Positions 10,826 to 21,923 of a stretch of 64,000 bases of DNA are shown in pieces. Location of the stretch: the NCBI GenBank assembly GCA_033439685.1, contig JAUEDM010000007.1, positions 372,001 through 436,000 on the forward strand. Reading direction: 5' to 3'. Made by a program: the position numbers and the translations under genes. Numbering within the stretch: the first letter of the stretch is position 1; each line of letters opens with the position of its first letter. This DNA comes from Apodospora peruviana (taxonomy: Eukaryota > Ascomycota > Sordariomycetes > Sordariales > Lasiosphaeriaceae). The notes beneath the pieces were generated by a model that saw nothing but the letters and a program-made list of their open reading frames with translations, searched no databases and was not told where the DNA came from.

Positions 10826-13800
10826 ATGCCGGCGAGAACCTCCCGGTCGGCGCGCACCTCTACGGCGGCCGCGCACTCCCACAAATCCTCAGTCGGCAGC
10901 TTCAACCCGCGCGCATCAACAGCCTCGCGCGCCTCCTCCTCCGCCCACCTCGACATCCCCGCCGAAACGCCCGATAATGCGCTGCGCACCCAGGTCGCGA
11001 CCGTGTTCCGCGAGGCCCAGCGAACGACAGCGTCTCACCGCAAACTGGCCGTGACCCTGCGCAAGGTCCAAGAAGCCTGCTGCTACGAGCCGACGTCGGC
11101 CAAAAAGTCCGCGGCGTCCGACTTCGACGAGGACGACTTCAACAACGAGTTCGTGCGCTGCGTGCTGCGCGTCATGCCGATTAAAAAAAGCGAGGGTGTG
11201 GGCGAGAAGACGATCCGCTTTATCGGCCTCTTCCTGCGCCACTCCATCGAGAAGGACAACGAGGCCATGGGCGAGGTCGATGAAGATGCCAGCACCATGC
11301 CCGAGACGCCCGGCACGCGCCTCACCGGTCATTTAGTCGAGACCATCCTCCCGTTATTGACAGCCAAGGACAAGTTTGTGCGCTACCGGTCGACGCAGCT
11401 GATTTCGCACATCATCAACTCGCTCGACGCCATCGACGACGATTTGTTCCAGAAGCTGAGGTCTGGGTTGCTGAAGAGGATCCGCGACAAGGAGGCCATG
11501 GTGCGCGCGCAGGCTGTGCTGGGACTGGGAAGACTGGCGGGGAATCAAATCGAAGCAGAGCCGAATTCGGATGATAGCGACGATGGCGAGGCCGCGGTTG
11601 GCTTGCTTGAGAAGTTACTTGAGGTGTTGCAGAACGACCCCAGTGCTGACGTGAGGAGGTCGCTGCTGGTGAACTTGCCCATTCTACCGACTACGCTACC
11701 ATACCTCCTTGAACGCGCCCGCGACCAGGATGCGATGACGCGTCGGGCAGTCTATTCGCGCCTACTACCCGCTTTGGGCGATTTCCGCCACCTGTCGCTC
11801 TCCATGCGCGAAAAGCTGCTTCGGTCTGGCCTGCGTGACAGAGACGAAAACGTGCGCAAGGCTGCCGGCCGGCTCTTCCGCGAGAGGTGGATCGAGGACT
11901 GCGCCGGCACGCCGCCACCCGCGGAGGGCGGCCAGCCTGAAGTCTCCCCGCCCAGCATCGAAGCGCTCCTCGAGCTCCTGGAACGTATCGACGTGGTGAA
12001 CTCTGGCGTCGAGAACGGCGTCGCGCTCGAGGCCATGAAGGGCTTCTGGGAGGGCCGGCCCGACTACCGCGAGGCGGTCACCTTTGACGACAACTTCTGG
12101 GAGACGCTCAGCGCCGAGTCCGTGTTTGTCGCGCGCAGCTTCAACGACTTTTGCCGCACCGAGGGCAACGGCAAGTTTGAGTATCTGATCGAAGAGAAAC
12201 TGCCGGAAGTAACCAAGGTGGCTTTTTATCTTGAGCGCTACATCAAGGTCCTGATCGACGCCATCCAACGCGCCAACGAGCAGGAGGTCGACGACGAGGA
12301 CGAAGAGGAGAGCGATACGGTCGAGCAGGAGTTTATAGTCGAGCAGCTGCTCCACATCGCCCTGACTCTGGACTACTCGGACGAGGTCGGGCGGCGTAAG
12401 ATGTTTGCCCTTCTCCGCCAGACGCTGTCCATCCCGGAGCTGCCGGACGAGGTGACAAAATTGACCGTCAACGTGCTCCGCGACATCTGCGCGCCCGACT
12501 CGGCCGGCGAGAAGGAGTTTTGCAGTATTGTGCTCGAGGCGGTGGCGGATGTTCACGACACGATTGTGGATGACCACGACGCTGACGCCGACGACGAGAG
12601 CTTCCACTCGGCCAAGTCCGAGGTCAGCAGCGACAGCACCCCGACCAAGCGCGGCAAGAGTAAGACTCCCGAGCTGTCGGAGGAGGAAGCTGCCCGCAAA
12701 GCCATCAAGGAGATCATGATCAACATGAAGTGCCTGCATATCGTGCAGTGCATGTTGTCAAACGTAGCCGGCAACCTACAGCAGAACGACCACCTAGTGT
12801 CGATGCTTAATAATCTCGTCGTGCCGGCCGTTCGCAGTCATGAGGCGCCTGTGCGCGAGCGCGGTCTTGTGTGTCTGGGCTTGTGCTCGCTGCTTGACCG
12901 CTCGCTGGCCGAGGAGAACCTCACGCTGTTTATGCACTTTTTCAGTAAAGGCCACACGGCGCTGCAGATTACTGCCTTGCATATCCTGACGGATATCCTG
13001 AATGCGCACGGCGCGCAGCTGTTGTCTGCCAACCCGACGCTGCAGAAGGTGTACATCAAGGCGCTGCGGTCGGGAGCGAAATCGCCCGAAGTCCAGGCTG
13101 CTGCTACGGTCGCGGCATCGAAGTTGTTGCTAGGTCGGGTGGTTAGTGATCCGGTTGTGTCTGGCGAGCTGCTCAAGACGCTGGTGGTGGCGTACTTTGA
13201 GCCCGCCAGCTCGGGCAACCAGAGCGTAAGGCAGGCTCTCAACTATTTCCTGCCTGTTTTCTGCTATTCAAGGCCGGAGAACCAGGAGTTGATGGGCAGT
13301 GTTGTGCTGGATGCGCTCCACACACTGTACAACGTTCGCGAGGGATTGGACGATGATGACGCTGATGTTGAAGATGAGATGGTTAGCTTGTCTACGATCG
13401 GTGCGTGTCTGATTGACTGGACGGATCCGAGGAAATGTTATACTCCTGGAGCGGCTGTTGGGATTGACGGGGAGAAGAAGAATGTCAATTCGGATGTGCA
13501 TCTGGATTTGGCGAGGGATGTTTTGGAGAGGTTGGGGGGGAATGCGAGCAGTATGTTTATTACCCAACCAATAATGCGTGAGATGATGCTAACAAGTTGG
13601 AAACAGAAGAAGAAAAGAAAATTATTGCTGGCCTGCTCGGGAAACTGTACATCTCGCCTTCTTCGTCAGAAGACAAAATCCGTGAGGTCTACGCGCTCGT
13701 CTGCGAGGCTGTCGAGGGCCAATTGTTATCGGATGCGACTTCCAGGAATGCGTTGTACAAGATCCATGTTAGTCTGGGCAAGATCGTCAACTCGCTCGAC

Positions 13801-14136
13801 TCGGCGGCCGCTGCTGCTGGCCCCACGATGCTTACCGCCGGTGGGAGGAGGAGTATGTCCCGCAGCGCGTCCGTTGCGCTATCCGTGGATGGGGATGGCG
13901 ATAGGACTGCTGTCCAGGGCGGCGGGAAGTCAGCAGTATTGCTGAATGATGAGGAGCAGGTTATTAAAGAGGAAGACGAAGAGATGGATGAGACTATGGA
14001 TACTGTTGATGGGGATGGAGAGCAAGAGGATACGGTTGTTATACAGCGGAAACAAGGAGGGCAGGGGACGACTAGAGGAGTGGATGATTCGCTTGTTGAT
14101 GATTTGTTGACGGATGAGAACGAGGATGAGTTTTGA
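10826..14136 (+). CDS. ycg1: Condensin complex HEAT-repeat subunit Ycg1/Cnd3 (CAP-G)
   Basis: This is the CAP-G subunit of condensin, which compacts mitotic chromosomes. Two exons (10826-13550 and 13607-14136) join in phase to 1,084 residues, normal for the family. The start is ATG at 10826 after CAACC. The protein is built from HEAT repeats: IGLFLRHSIEKD, VRYRSTQLISHIINSLD, AMVRAQAVLGLGRLAGNQ, ADVRRSLLVNLPILP, TRRAVYSRLLPALGDF and ENVRKAAGRLFRERW. These are followed by an acidic linker (about 590-620) and the conserved C-terminal Cnd3 region (LVSMLNNLVVPAVRSHEAPV onward). The last part is acidic and low in complexity. The intron has a GTATGT donor and GCTAAC branch site. Long antisense frames inside it look like codon-bias shadows. 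Confidence 0.95.
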
Positions 14137-16231
14137 TTACCTTGCGGTTTCTGGTTTGGTACACGATGAATTGGGTGGTTCCATTTGTTATATTGTGGTC
14201 TACCTGGTAGTTGGTCTATAGCTTTTGGTCTTGCGGGTGGACTGGTTGGTTTGGGCTGGGTTGGTTTACTTTTATTGTATGGGAGCACATCGATATCCTA
14301 CTTACCTCTTATATTTGTCGGTTTTTTAACATTCTTATTTTATTGTTGTCAACGATCCGTGGCTGGGTGAGACAACGACTTGTAGATGGTTTTATTAACA
14401 ACCTAGCGAGGTTTCGTCTCGGACAATTCTGTCTTAAGCAGCAGCTCTTTATCGGTATGCCGGCTGGCTCTCACTTCATCTCGAGTTGAAGCGCGGCACT
14501 TACCTACCTGTTAATGGGTTGCTGTGGACTAGATATCTATATCACGCTCGTGACACTTCAAGTTGGGTGCCTTGGTTATCCTTCATCATTATTCCTAATT
14601 GTGCATTCATGGCATAACATACAGCTTCACTCTGCTGTCGTTGGCACTGACCGTCGGGTTCCTCCATGCCACCCACTGACTTCCGTGCTATCTGTCTATC
14701 GGTTCCCCTCCCTCCTATGTCAGTGTAACGATCGTAACCCGGATGGACGGTACCACAGCCGGTGTCTTGAAATACTGTGTCTTAGTTGTTGCTCCTTCTC
14801 AAGAGACTATAGGGGGCGGCATGAAGCAAGCCATTGAACCGCCAGAGGTAGGAGAGGGCACTGCTTGAAGATGGCAACGACAACAACAGACATCCTGCCT
14901 ATCTCCAGGTTTGTAGATAAACGACATGTTCTCAAGGTTTTGTTATCTTTCTGCTCTCCAGTGAAAGAACATATGTTGATCGTTTATTTACCGAGGTGGT
15001 CTCGACAAGAACGTCTCCCCAAACCATGGTACATATCCCACACTGGAGCACCTGCCAACGCTTATCGGGATCATCGTTCAGTGTCATGGAGGTGTGCTCC
15101 AGTAGCTCATCTAACGTCTTCACTCTCTTCCCATGTAAAACCATCGAAATAGGGCTCGAATACGGCACTGCCCTTTCCCCTCGATTCGTGACTACTCGAT
15201 TTAGGCAAACTTCGCCTTCTCGTCGTCAAGGAACATATCGGAGTTGACGCTTACCTTGGCCTCGATACAGCAATACTAGTAGGCAATAAACTTGATCCTG
15301 TCCCCGTCCGGATCACCATTCCATGCCTTCAGCTTGCCGCCAGCATGCATCAGGGTGTTGGGCGACATAGTCTGGGAAGACGTTTGTCATAGTCTGTCTA
15401 GACCAGCTCTATCGAAATGGTTTTGCGAGTTCCTTTTTGTTTGTAAGTACTCAGTCTGTAAATGTTAATTCCCGTGTTGGATGGTGTTTACATATTTTTG
15501 GAAACGATGACAGCGGCAACGAGAATCGGCCTAGGAGCATACTGCGGGCAGTTCCGAAGGGTGGTTGTCGTGTTGGGGATGGGTAAGCGTGGTGGTCGTT
15601 TGAGCTTTGTTACGTTCGTGGGTGGTGTTATTTACATGTTATTAAGGAGCTGTAAGTATAATAGGCGAGGGGGTGGCAAGGTTTTGATAACGTAGACACG
15701 TAAGGCAGGGAGAGATATATATTCTTCGATTGTTTGTTTCTGTCTGTTACTTTTGGTTGGATCCTTGTCCTTTTCCTCGAACCATTTGCCGCCCATTGTC
15801 AGTCCGTCCATTTGCTTTCAAAGTCTTTTGTTCCTTTACCCGATACCACATAAAACCTGAATATTAAAATGATGTATGTAGAAATATGGGCTGTGACAAG
15901 TGCCATCGTGTTGATCGAATCCGTTAATTAGTGAAGTCAGGGTAGGGGTGTGAGTGAAGTCATTCCAAAGGGGGAGCAATAAGGGGTAAACCAAATAATC
16001 CAAACAAACGTGCTCACATCCAACCATGCTATCCTTTTTTACCATATACCTTATATCCCTTTCTCATCCCCCTTTCCATGTCCTGTTTCCTGTGGTTTGC
16101 GCCCATGAATCCACATATTTCTCCTGTTTACTGTACCAGCTGTGCGCCGAGTTCCTCACCCCATTCGCACATACCCTTCCGTGTCGTAGAAGACAAGTGA
16201 TACCCTACCCTTGTATGCCTAGCCAGTCATC
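14137..16231. other. Spacer of 2.1 kb between convergent genes
   Basis: It carries the 3' ends of ycg1 and of the gene at 16232-17284. About 14150-14350 is T/G-rich. The only coding-like signal is a broken frame on the minus strand at about 14932-15366, listed separately. Confidence 0.5.
14932..15366 (-). pseudogene. Possible decayed coding fragment
   Basis: Read on the minus strand, 15366 to about 15253 gives MSPNTLMHAGGKLKAWNGD and on to RIKFIAY. Then a TAG follows, then YCCIEAK and a good GTAAGC donor. A further stop (TAA) interrupts the continuing frame near 15200. From about 15145, another frame gives KTLDELLEHTSMTLNDDPDK and on to CGICTMVWGD. The composition looks protein-like, and both stops could come from CAA/CAG by a C-to-T change. 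I do not recognise a family. A chance set of frames remains possible. Confidence 0.3.
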
Positions 16232-17284
16232 CTATTTCTTTCCTGTCTTCTCGTTCGCAGCCGCCATCAACTTCTCCCAGTTCGGCTCGGCACCGCCCGA
16301 CTTGGCGTTTGCCTCCCAGAATAGGGCCCAGAACCTAGAGGTGAACGGGCGACGCTGGCGACCATCAAGCGAAAAGAACTCATGTTTCTCTATGTATACC
16401 AGTTGGCCTGATGGGCCGAGACGAATGACCTCGATACCGAGAGAGTTTCCGCCTCGACAACTTTCCCTACCCCCCTGTACTTTTATCACCTCGTATTCTT
16501 CATCAGACTCAACCAGAACAGTGGGCTGCTTCGGTTGTTGTGCCGTGCCGGCCCATATGTTCTTGAATAAGTTTTTGTAGAAGGTGAATAATGTGCGACT
16601 GGGCCGCGCCGCGTTGTCGCCGTCCTGGTGGGCCAAATAGAGGTCCTCCTCGGTTTGGGGGGCGTGTTGTTGGGTGGCCTTCTCCTCAGCTTCGCGTATC
16701 CTGGCATATTGACCGTACGTGAAAGGAGAAAGCTCGTCGGTCCCCAACTTCCGGTGGGCACGCTCGAGAGAACCAGGCCTCATTTTCAACTCCTCGAGAT
16801 CGTCCCGCCTTCCTGGGGGCATCCATTCGGTCAGTGGTGGGATCCCTTGTTTGCGCAGCTCAATCCATTCGCTCATCGTCCGTGGCGAGCGGTAAACCAG
16901 GACTGGCTCGCAAACAGGAAAATACACCTCACTGATCTGAAATGCCTGTAACCGGAGAAGGGGGGAGGTGCGGCTAAGATCCGCAAGGGACTGGTCCTCA
17001 TCGTCCTCATCATCCTCAAGCTGCTTCATGGGCCGTCCGCTGCTGGCGAAGAGGAGATCCTCAAAGGCATCAAGCCAACTGAATTCAACTGGTGACCGTG
17101 ACCCCACCCCGTTGGGTGTCGGCTTCCATCCCAGCTCGTTATCGAGGCGTACGGGCGAGTACGCCGACAATCTGAGGAAATACCTCCAGGCAAGATCGTA
17201 AGCGGGAAGGTCGCCTCCCCGTAGTCCGTCTAGGAACTGCTCGACGTTGTGATCGACATTTTGCCAGCTGTCGTTGTCGGACAT
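16232..17284 (-). CDS. Fungal protein of unknown function, 350 residues
   Basis: A single exon starts at the ATG at 17284 (MSDNDSWQNVDHNVEQFLDG). I do not recognise the family. It is soluble-looking, with no signal peptide or membrane segment. The N-terminal half is compact and aromatic (DLAWRYFLRLSAYSP, then FSWLDAFEDLLFASSGRP). An acidic stretch EDDEDDED sits near residue 95. A Pro/Trp-rich segment (SEWIELRKQGIPPLTEWMPP) follows at about 140. The C-terminal part has TLFTFYKNLFKNIW, then IEKHEFFSLDGRQRRPFTSR and FWALFWEAN. The open frame continues upstream of the ATG without other support. Clear coding bias and no internal stop make it a real gene. Confidence 0.8.
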   Translation of the reverse strand: MSDNDSWQNVDHNVEQFLDGLRGGDLPAYDLAWRYFLRLSAYSPVRLDNELGWKPTPNGVGSRSPVEFSWLDAFEDLLFASSGRPMKQLEDDEDDEDQSLADLSRTSPLLRLQAFQISEVYFPVCEPVLVYRSPRTMSEWIELRKQGIPPLTEWMPPGRRDDLEELKMRPGSLERAHRKLGTDELSPFTYGQYARIREAEEKATQQHAPQTEEDLYLAHQDGDNAARPSRTLFTFYKNLFKNIWAGTAQQPKQPTVLVESDEEYEVIKVQGGRESCRGGNSLGIEVIRLGPSGQLVYIEKHEFFSLDGRQRRPFTSRFWALFWEANAKSGGAEPNWEKLMAAANEKTGKK

Positions 17285-18131
17285 CTTGTTACTCGATCGG
17301 TTCGATCTCGTATTGGACAGTAGCAGGGTCCAATCCTGTACGTGTAAAATCGCGAGATCTGAACCGGGACCGTGGACGGGGAAAATCCTGGTGTCCAAAG
17401 GATGTGCGGTTGTGGTTTTGAAATCAAGGGAGGAATTCGATGAATCGATGGAGGGGGGACTGGCAGACAGGGGCCGGCCTATTAGCTCCCCAAGGTACGT
17501 ACCTTGCCCGCCGGCCGGAGACTCGCGAGACACACTGCCGGGCTGCCCCGCTGTAAAATCCCCATGGTGTCTTGGGGAGTGACCAGCTTATTCCCTGGAA
17601 ATGACATGGATCCTGGCACAGACGGCACGGCTCGAGCCAAACACCACTAAAACTTCATGATGCGCCATTAGCGAGTATCTCCTGTTTTCCAACTTTCAGA
17701 CTCTGCTGATCTCTTGTTTTCCTTTTGCCTTGATACCCTTCATTACTGTACACGACTCCAACTTTCTTTTTGTATCGGCGACAAGCGGAGGACACGGCCC
17801 GAGCTGTCCGACCACCTAACCACTGGACCGAACGCTAGGCCGAGCGAGCAGCTCTTCGATTTCTAATACCTACCAGGTACCTTGGCGTGCTTGGGTAGCA
17901 AGCGACAGCCGACCGACAGCCTACCTACGCGTCGTACCCCGTCGACGACGCCGATGACCCCCCTTAACAGCCTACGATACCGGTGCATATGTGCATATCT
18001 GGGGACAACGACGAGAGTTCCTTGAACCGCCGCTGAAACTTGTCAGCAAATTCGCAACTCGATAAACATATCCGTATCGTCCTGCCTCAATCCCCTCCGC
18101 TACCGAAGCAACCCGACGACGCCCGCCGACG
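17285..18131. other. Divergent promoter region of 847 bp
   Basis: It lies between the unknown gene (minus) and the NIPA-type gene (plus). It is pyrimidine-rich near 17690-17760 and holds no recognisable gene or repeat. Both promoters must be here. Confidence 0.5.
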
Positions 18132-20505
18132 ATGCATCTCCCCCTAGCGGACAACGACCTCCCCGACCACGGCGGCGGTAGTGGTGGCCACGGGCACGAC
18201 GGCGACAAGGACCAGCTGCAGAACTGGTCGTCGCTGATCGGGATCATAACGGCAATCTGCGGCAACGTGCTCATCGCTTTGGCGTTAAATGTCCAGCGCT
18301 ACGCACACATCCGCCTGCACAGGCGACGCGCGCGAAACCGGGAGCGCGCGAAACAGGCTATGAAGAATGCTGCCACCCACCAGGGGTACGGAACGGCAAA
18401 CACACCGGATGGCGACCTGCCGCCCTCGGCAATAGCACGGCGGAATAGTGCAAGACCAGAAGAGACGGAACCGCTTACCGCGCGACGGGGCGACTCGTTC
18501 GGATCAACAGCGTCAGGAGACGAGTCGGTGTACTACTCTGCGGAAGATGACGACAGTAATAGCAAGGCTGCTGGGTCAAGTAGTAGCTACCTGAAAGACC
18601 CGTACTGGTGGTCGGGCCAGGTGCTGATTACCGTCGGCGAGATGGGCAATTTCCTGGCGTACGGGTTCGCGCCGGCGTCGATTGTCTCTCCGTTAGGCGT
18701 CGTGGCGCTAGTGTCGAACTGTGTTATTGCGCCCATCTTTTTCAAGGAAGTGTTTCGGCGGCGCGATTTCTTTGGCGTGATTGTCGCTGTCGCCGGGGCG
18801 GTGACGGTCGTGCTGAGCGCCAAACAAGAAGAGACGAAATTAGGTCCGCACGAGGTCTGGGACGCTATCACGACGACGGAGTTTGAGATTTATGTTGGTG
18901 TGAGCTGTGCGCTGATTGCGCTGCTCATGTGGCTGAGCCCACGGTACGGCAACCGGACTATTTTGATTGATTTGGGGCTTGTCGGGTTGTTTGGTATGTT
19001 CCACCAACCGGTCTATATGGGAAGTATTGAGGTTTGCTAACGGGGAAGGAAAAGGCGGTTATACTGCGCTTTCGACCAAGGGCGTGTCGTCGATGCTGTC
19101 GTCGACGCTGTTTGGCGCGTTCACGACACCTGTCACCTACGCGCTGCTGTTTGTGCTCTTGTCCACGGCCGTGATGCAGGTCCGCTACGTGAACAAGGCA
19201 CTACAGCGGTTCGACTCGACGCAGGTCATTCCGATCCAGTTCGTGCTGTTCACGCTGTGCGTTATTATTGGCAGCGCGGTGCTGTATCGCGACTTCGAGC
19301 GAACGACGCGCGAGCAGGCGGTCAAGTTCGTGGGCGGCTGCTTGCTGACCTTCTTCGGCGTCTTCCTTATTACTAGCGGCAGGCCGCGGCAGGATCCTGA
19401 GGAAGATACGCTTTCTGATGCAGAGGGCATCGAGGAGACTATCGGTCTGTCGGAGCAAAGCCCCGGTACACCACAGGCACCGCATCGCCGAGGTAGTGAC
19501 GCAGTGAGATCACGGCGGTCATCTAGGGCGTCGCGGGTCAGCTTCAAAGAGTCGGCGGTTAATCGACCGCTGGCTATTTTGGCGGGCACAGGTTACCCCA
19601 GTAAGAGGGTTCCTCCTGCAAAGGGGGCGAGTCTTGCTGAAGAGGAGAGCGAAAACTCGCCGCTGCTGGACAGTATTTGGAGGGAAGCACCACCCCAGGA
19701 CCAACAGCAGCATCCGGGTCTAGGGCCTCACACGATATCGTCGGACTCGGTCATATCTACACCGATTTCGGATGGAGAACTACAACAATCAACAGCAGCA
19801 TCGACGACACCAGTCCAGCCGACTCTACATATCCCGCAAACGAACAACATACACCACTCCGCCACTAGCGGCACCACCATCACGCCGGCAACAGAAAGAC
19901 CAGTCACCCCCAGAGCACCGGCCAGCGGTTCGCGTCCGCACTCGCACCACTTCAGCGGGCCAATGTTTACGCCCTCGCCGTTCTCGTCGACCGTCAGCGC
20001 CGTCGTGGCCGACAAGATCCTCGCGCATCTGGATAGCAGTTCCAGTAGCCCGACGACTCGGCGGATGATTACCGCGCGCCGCAGCAGGCCGGGGCTGAGG
20101 AATAGTCTGTTTGTGCCGAGCGATGAGGTCGTGGAGGACTACGAGACTGATCAAGACAGTGATGAAGAAAGCGATTTATTAGCGAGGGCGCAGAGTGCGG
20201 TTGAGGCTACTGGTAGTCTATTTGGGGAAGGTGGTGCTACTGGTGGGGAGCAGGAAAGAAAAGGCGGTTTTAGGGGTAGGGCGAGGAGTTTGAGTCACAC
20301 TCTGGGGGAGCTTTTTGGTGTAAGTAGTGGTGGTAATGGAAATGGAAAGAGGAAGAAGATGGGGAGTCGGAGGACGACGGGGACGATGACTACTACTGCG
20401 TCGGATCTGGAAGATGATGATAGGATAGCGGCGGTCAGGGCGGTACGGGCAGAAGACGGCAGGTTGATTAATGTTGCTGCGGATAGGAGTACGGAGACTT
20501 TATAA
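18132..20505 (+). CDS. NIPA-family (DUF803) membrane transporter with long cytosolic tail
   Basis: Animal NIPA proteins carry Mg2+ and related cations; substrates of fungal members are less clear. Two exons (18132-18993 and 19055-20505) join in phase to 770 residues. About nine membrane helices can be placed: SSLIGIITAICGNVLIALAL near the N terminus, then after a roughly 110-residue charged loop WWSGQVLITVGEMGNFLAYG, SPLGVVALVSNCVIAPIFF, FFGVIVAVAGAVTVVLSA, EIYVGVSCALIALLMWL, TPVTYALLFVLLSTAVMQVR, VIPIQFVLFTLCVIIGSAVL and FVGGCLLTFFGVFLIT. GEMGNFLAYGFAPAS and STKGVSSMLS are family-typical. The C-terminal 350 residues are disordered and Ser/Thr-rich and could be phosphorylated. A Gly/His-rich N terminus (DHGGGSGGHGHDGD) is a minor oddity. 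Confidence 0.88.
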
Positions 20506-20993
20506 TACCCCGAATTTGGAGGAGGGATGGTACCGGGGACTTGCATGGGTGGGGTTTAAGATACCGAACTTATTTGAACAAGAGCAAAATACTATAATTC
20601 GAATATAATCTGTAACTGGCCATACTATAGGTTATAAATGTAGGTATGTGGTTTGTTTGAGTCGCGGTGTGTTTTGTGCGTGTCGTGATGGAAAAAGGGG
20701 TAACGACCGAGGTACAATCCCATGGTCCGAGGAAAAGGGGCTTTGTTGGTGAGACAAATAAAACAGACACAGCAAAAATATCTTTGTTCCACGGGATTGA
20801 TGCCTTATTGATGCAATTATGGATTGGCACCGTAATACCTTATATTTTCTGCTAGTACAATATCAACGACCTTGCAAGGCAAACTCTGTCTTATACTTGC
20901 GGTTCACCGCCTTCTCGGCAATCTGACATCTCCGCATCGTGCATGACAGATTCTTCACGCTTCTGACGGCAGACCCATCCATCAAACAAATAA
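20506..20993. other. Spacer between the NIPA-type gene and tRNA-Thr
   Basis: AT-rich 3' flank of the transporter gene. No gene, repeat or tRNA upstream element beyond the internal pol III promoter of the next gene is seen. Confidence 0.5.
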
Positions 20994-21093
20994 GCCCGCA
21001 TGGCTCAGTGGTAGAGCGCATCACTAGTAATGGTTCCTTGCGAAGTTAACTGGGTCAATGATGAGGTCGTCAGTTCGATTCTGGCTGTGGGCA
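20994..21093 (+). tRNA. tRNA-Thr (anticodon AGU) with a 28-base intron
   Basis: The acceptor arm GCCCGCA (20994-21000) pairs with TGTGGGC (21086-21092), with discriminator A at 21093. The D arm is GCTC/GAGC. The anticodon stem CATCA (21019-21023) pairs with TGATG (21059-21063). The loop reads CTAGTA, intron, A, with anticodon AGT at 21026-21028. The intron occupies 21030-21057, one base 3' of the anticodon, which is the canonical nuclear tRNA position. The T arm is GTCAG TTCGATT CTGGC. The gene depends on tRNA splicing endonuclease. Los1, encoded further on, is the family's tRNA export receptor. Confidence 0.95.
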
Positions 21094-21136
21094 TTCTGTT
21101 TCAAGAGGGGGTGATCAGTTCCGAGGGGGATTAAAG

Positions 21137-21142
21137 TTTTTT
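21137..21142 (+). terminator. Pol III terminator of tRNA-Thr
   Basis: A run of six T residues lies 44 bases after the tRNA 3' end and is the first clear oligo-T on the coding strand. Confidence 0.6.
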
Positions 21143-21923
21143 ATTTTGGATATTCAAATACCCAAGATATTTACTGGCACTCCGTTAGGTAGTGGTTGTG
21201 AATATTCTTTTACAGTTAGTACTTACTCTCTCAGAGTGCATGCAGTATCTATCGGTACGGGATTGTCGATGAAATCCTCGATGCTTTCAGAAACTGAAAT
21301 GTTAAGGGACCAAGGGACCGAGTCGTTTTGGTGGAGCACTGCGCCGATTATGTAAGTTGCGGGGTCTGGCCTGTGCGCCGCCAGCGTCGTCATTCTTGCC
21401 CGGGCACGCAGGGAGCCAAGCTGATCTGAATTGCTGGGCTGCTGGGCGGGTGCCCTGCATGGTTGCTGCAATGGGAAGCTCGGCCCACGCAAACACCTCA
21501 AGACTCCAAGAACTCCAACCTCACTCATCCAACTGCCACTTGCCCGTCTTACACCTCGACACCCAGACGAAAACAACAGCCGTTTGCTACCCGCGTCGAA
21601 CGAACTTGCAGCAGCATATATATGCAGCCCTACACTCATTGAAGCTGCCAAACTGTGCCCAGTCGCAACTGACCGCCCAACAAACCTGGAACCCCGCCTG
21701 CCGTCCGCGGTCCCACGTCTTCCATCCCATCCCAGAGATCGTCCACCTCGAGTTTGAATTTCTGTTTACCGACGACCTCTTCCCCGCCTACGCAACGTTC
21801 ACAACACACCTGTAAATCTTAGATATCCTTCCTCACTTGCCCTCACCGCACACCCAGATTCACGCGCATTCATTGTCACCGTATGCCAACCTTCGATAGG
21901 GAAACCAAACTGTAGCAAGCAAA
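21143..21923. other. Upstream region of snx41
   Basis: About 780 bp between the tRNA terminator and the snx41 start. It has overlapping short frames without domain signatures and a pyrimidine-rich stretch just upstream of the gene (21820-21860), typical of a fungal 5' UTR. No gene is recognised. Confidence 0.5.

Noticed and set aside
11765..12739. 324-codon frame on the minus strand inside ycg1
   Set aside because: It is fully antisense to a well-supported condensin gene; GC-rich third positions commonly leave such frames open. It has no domain signature.
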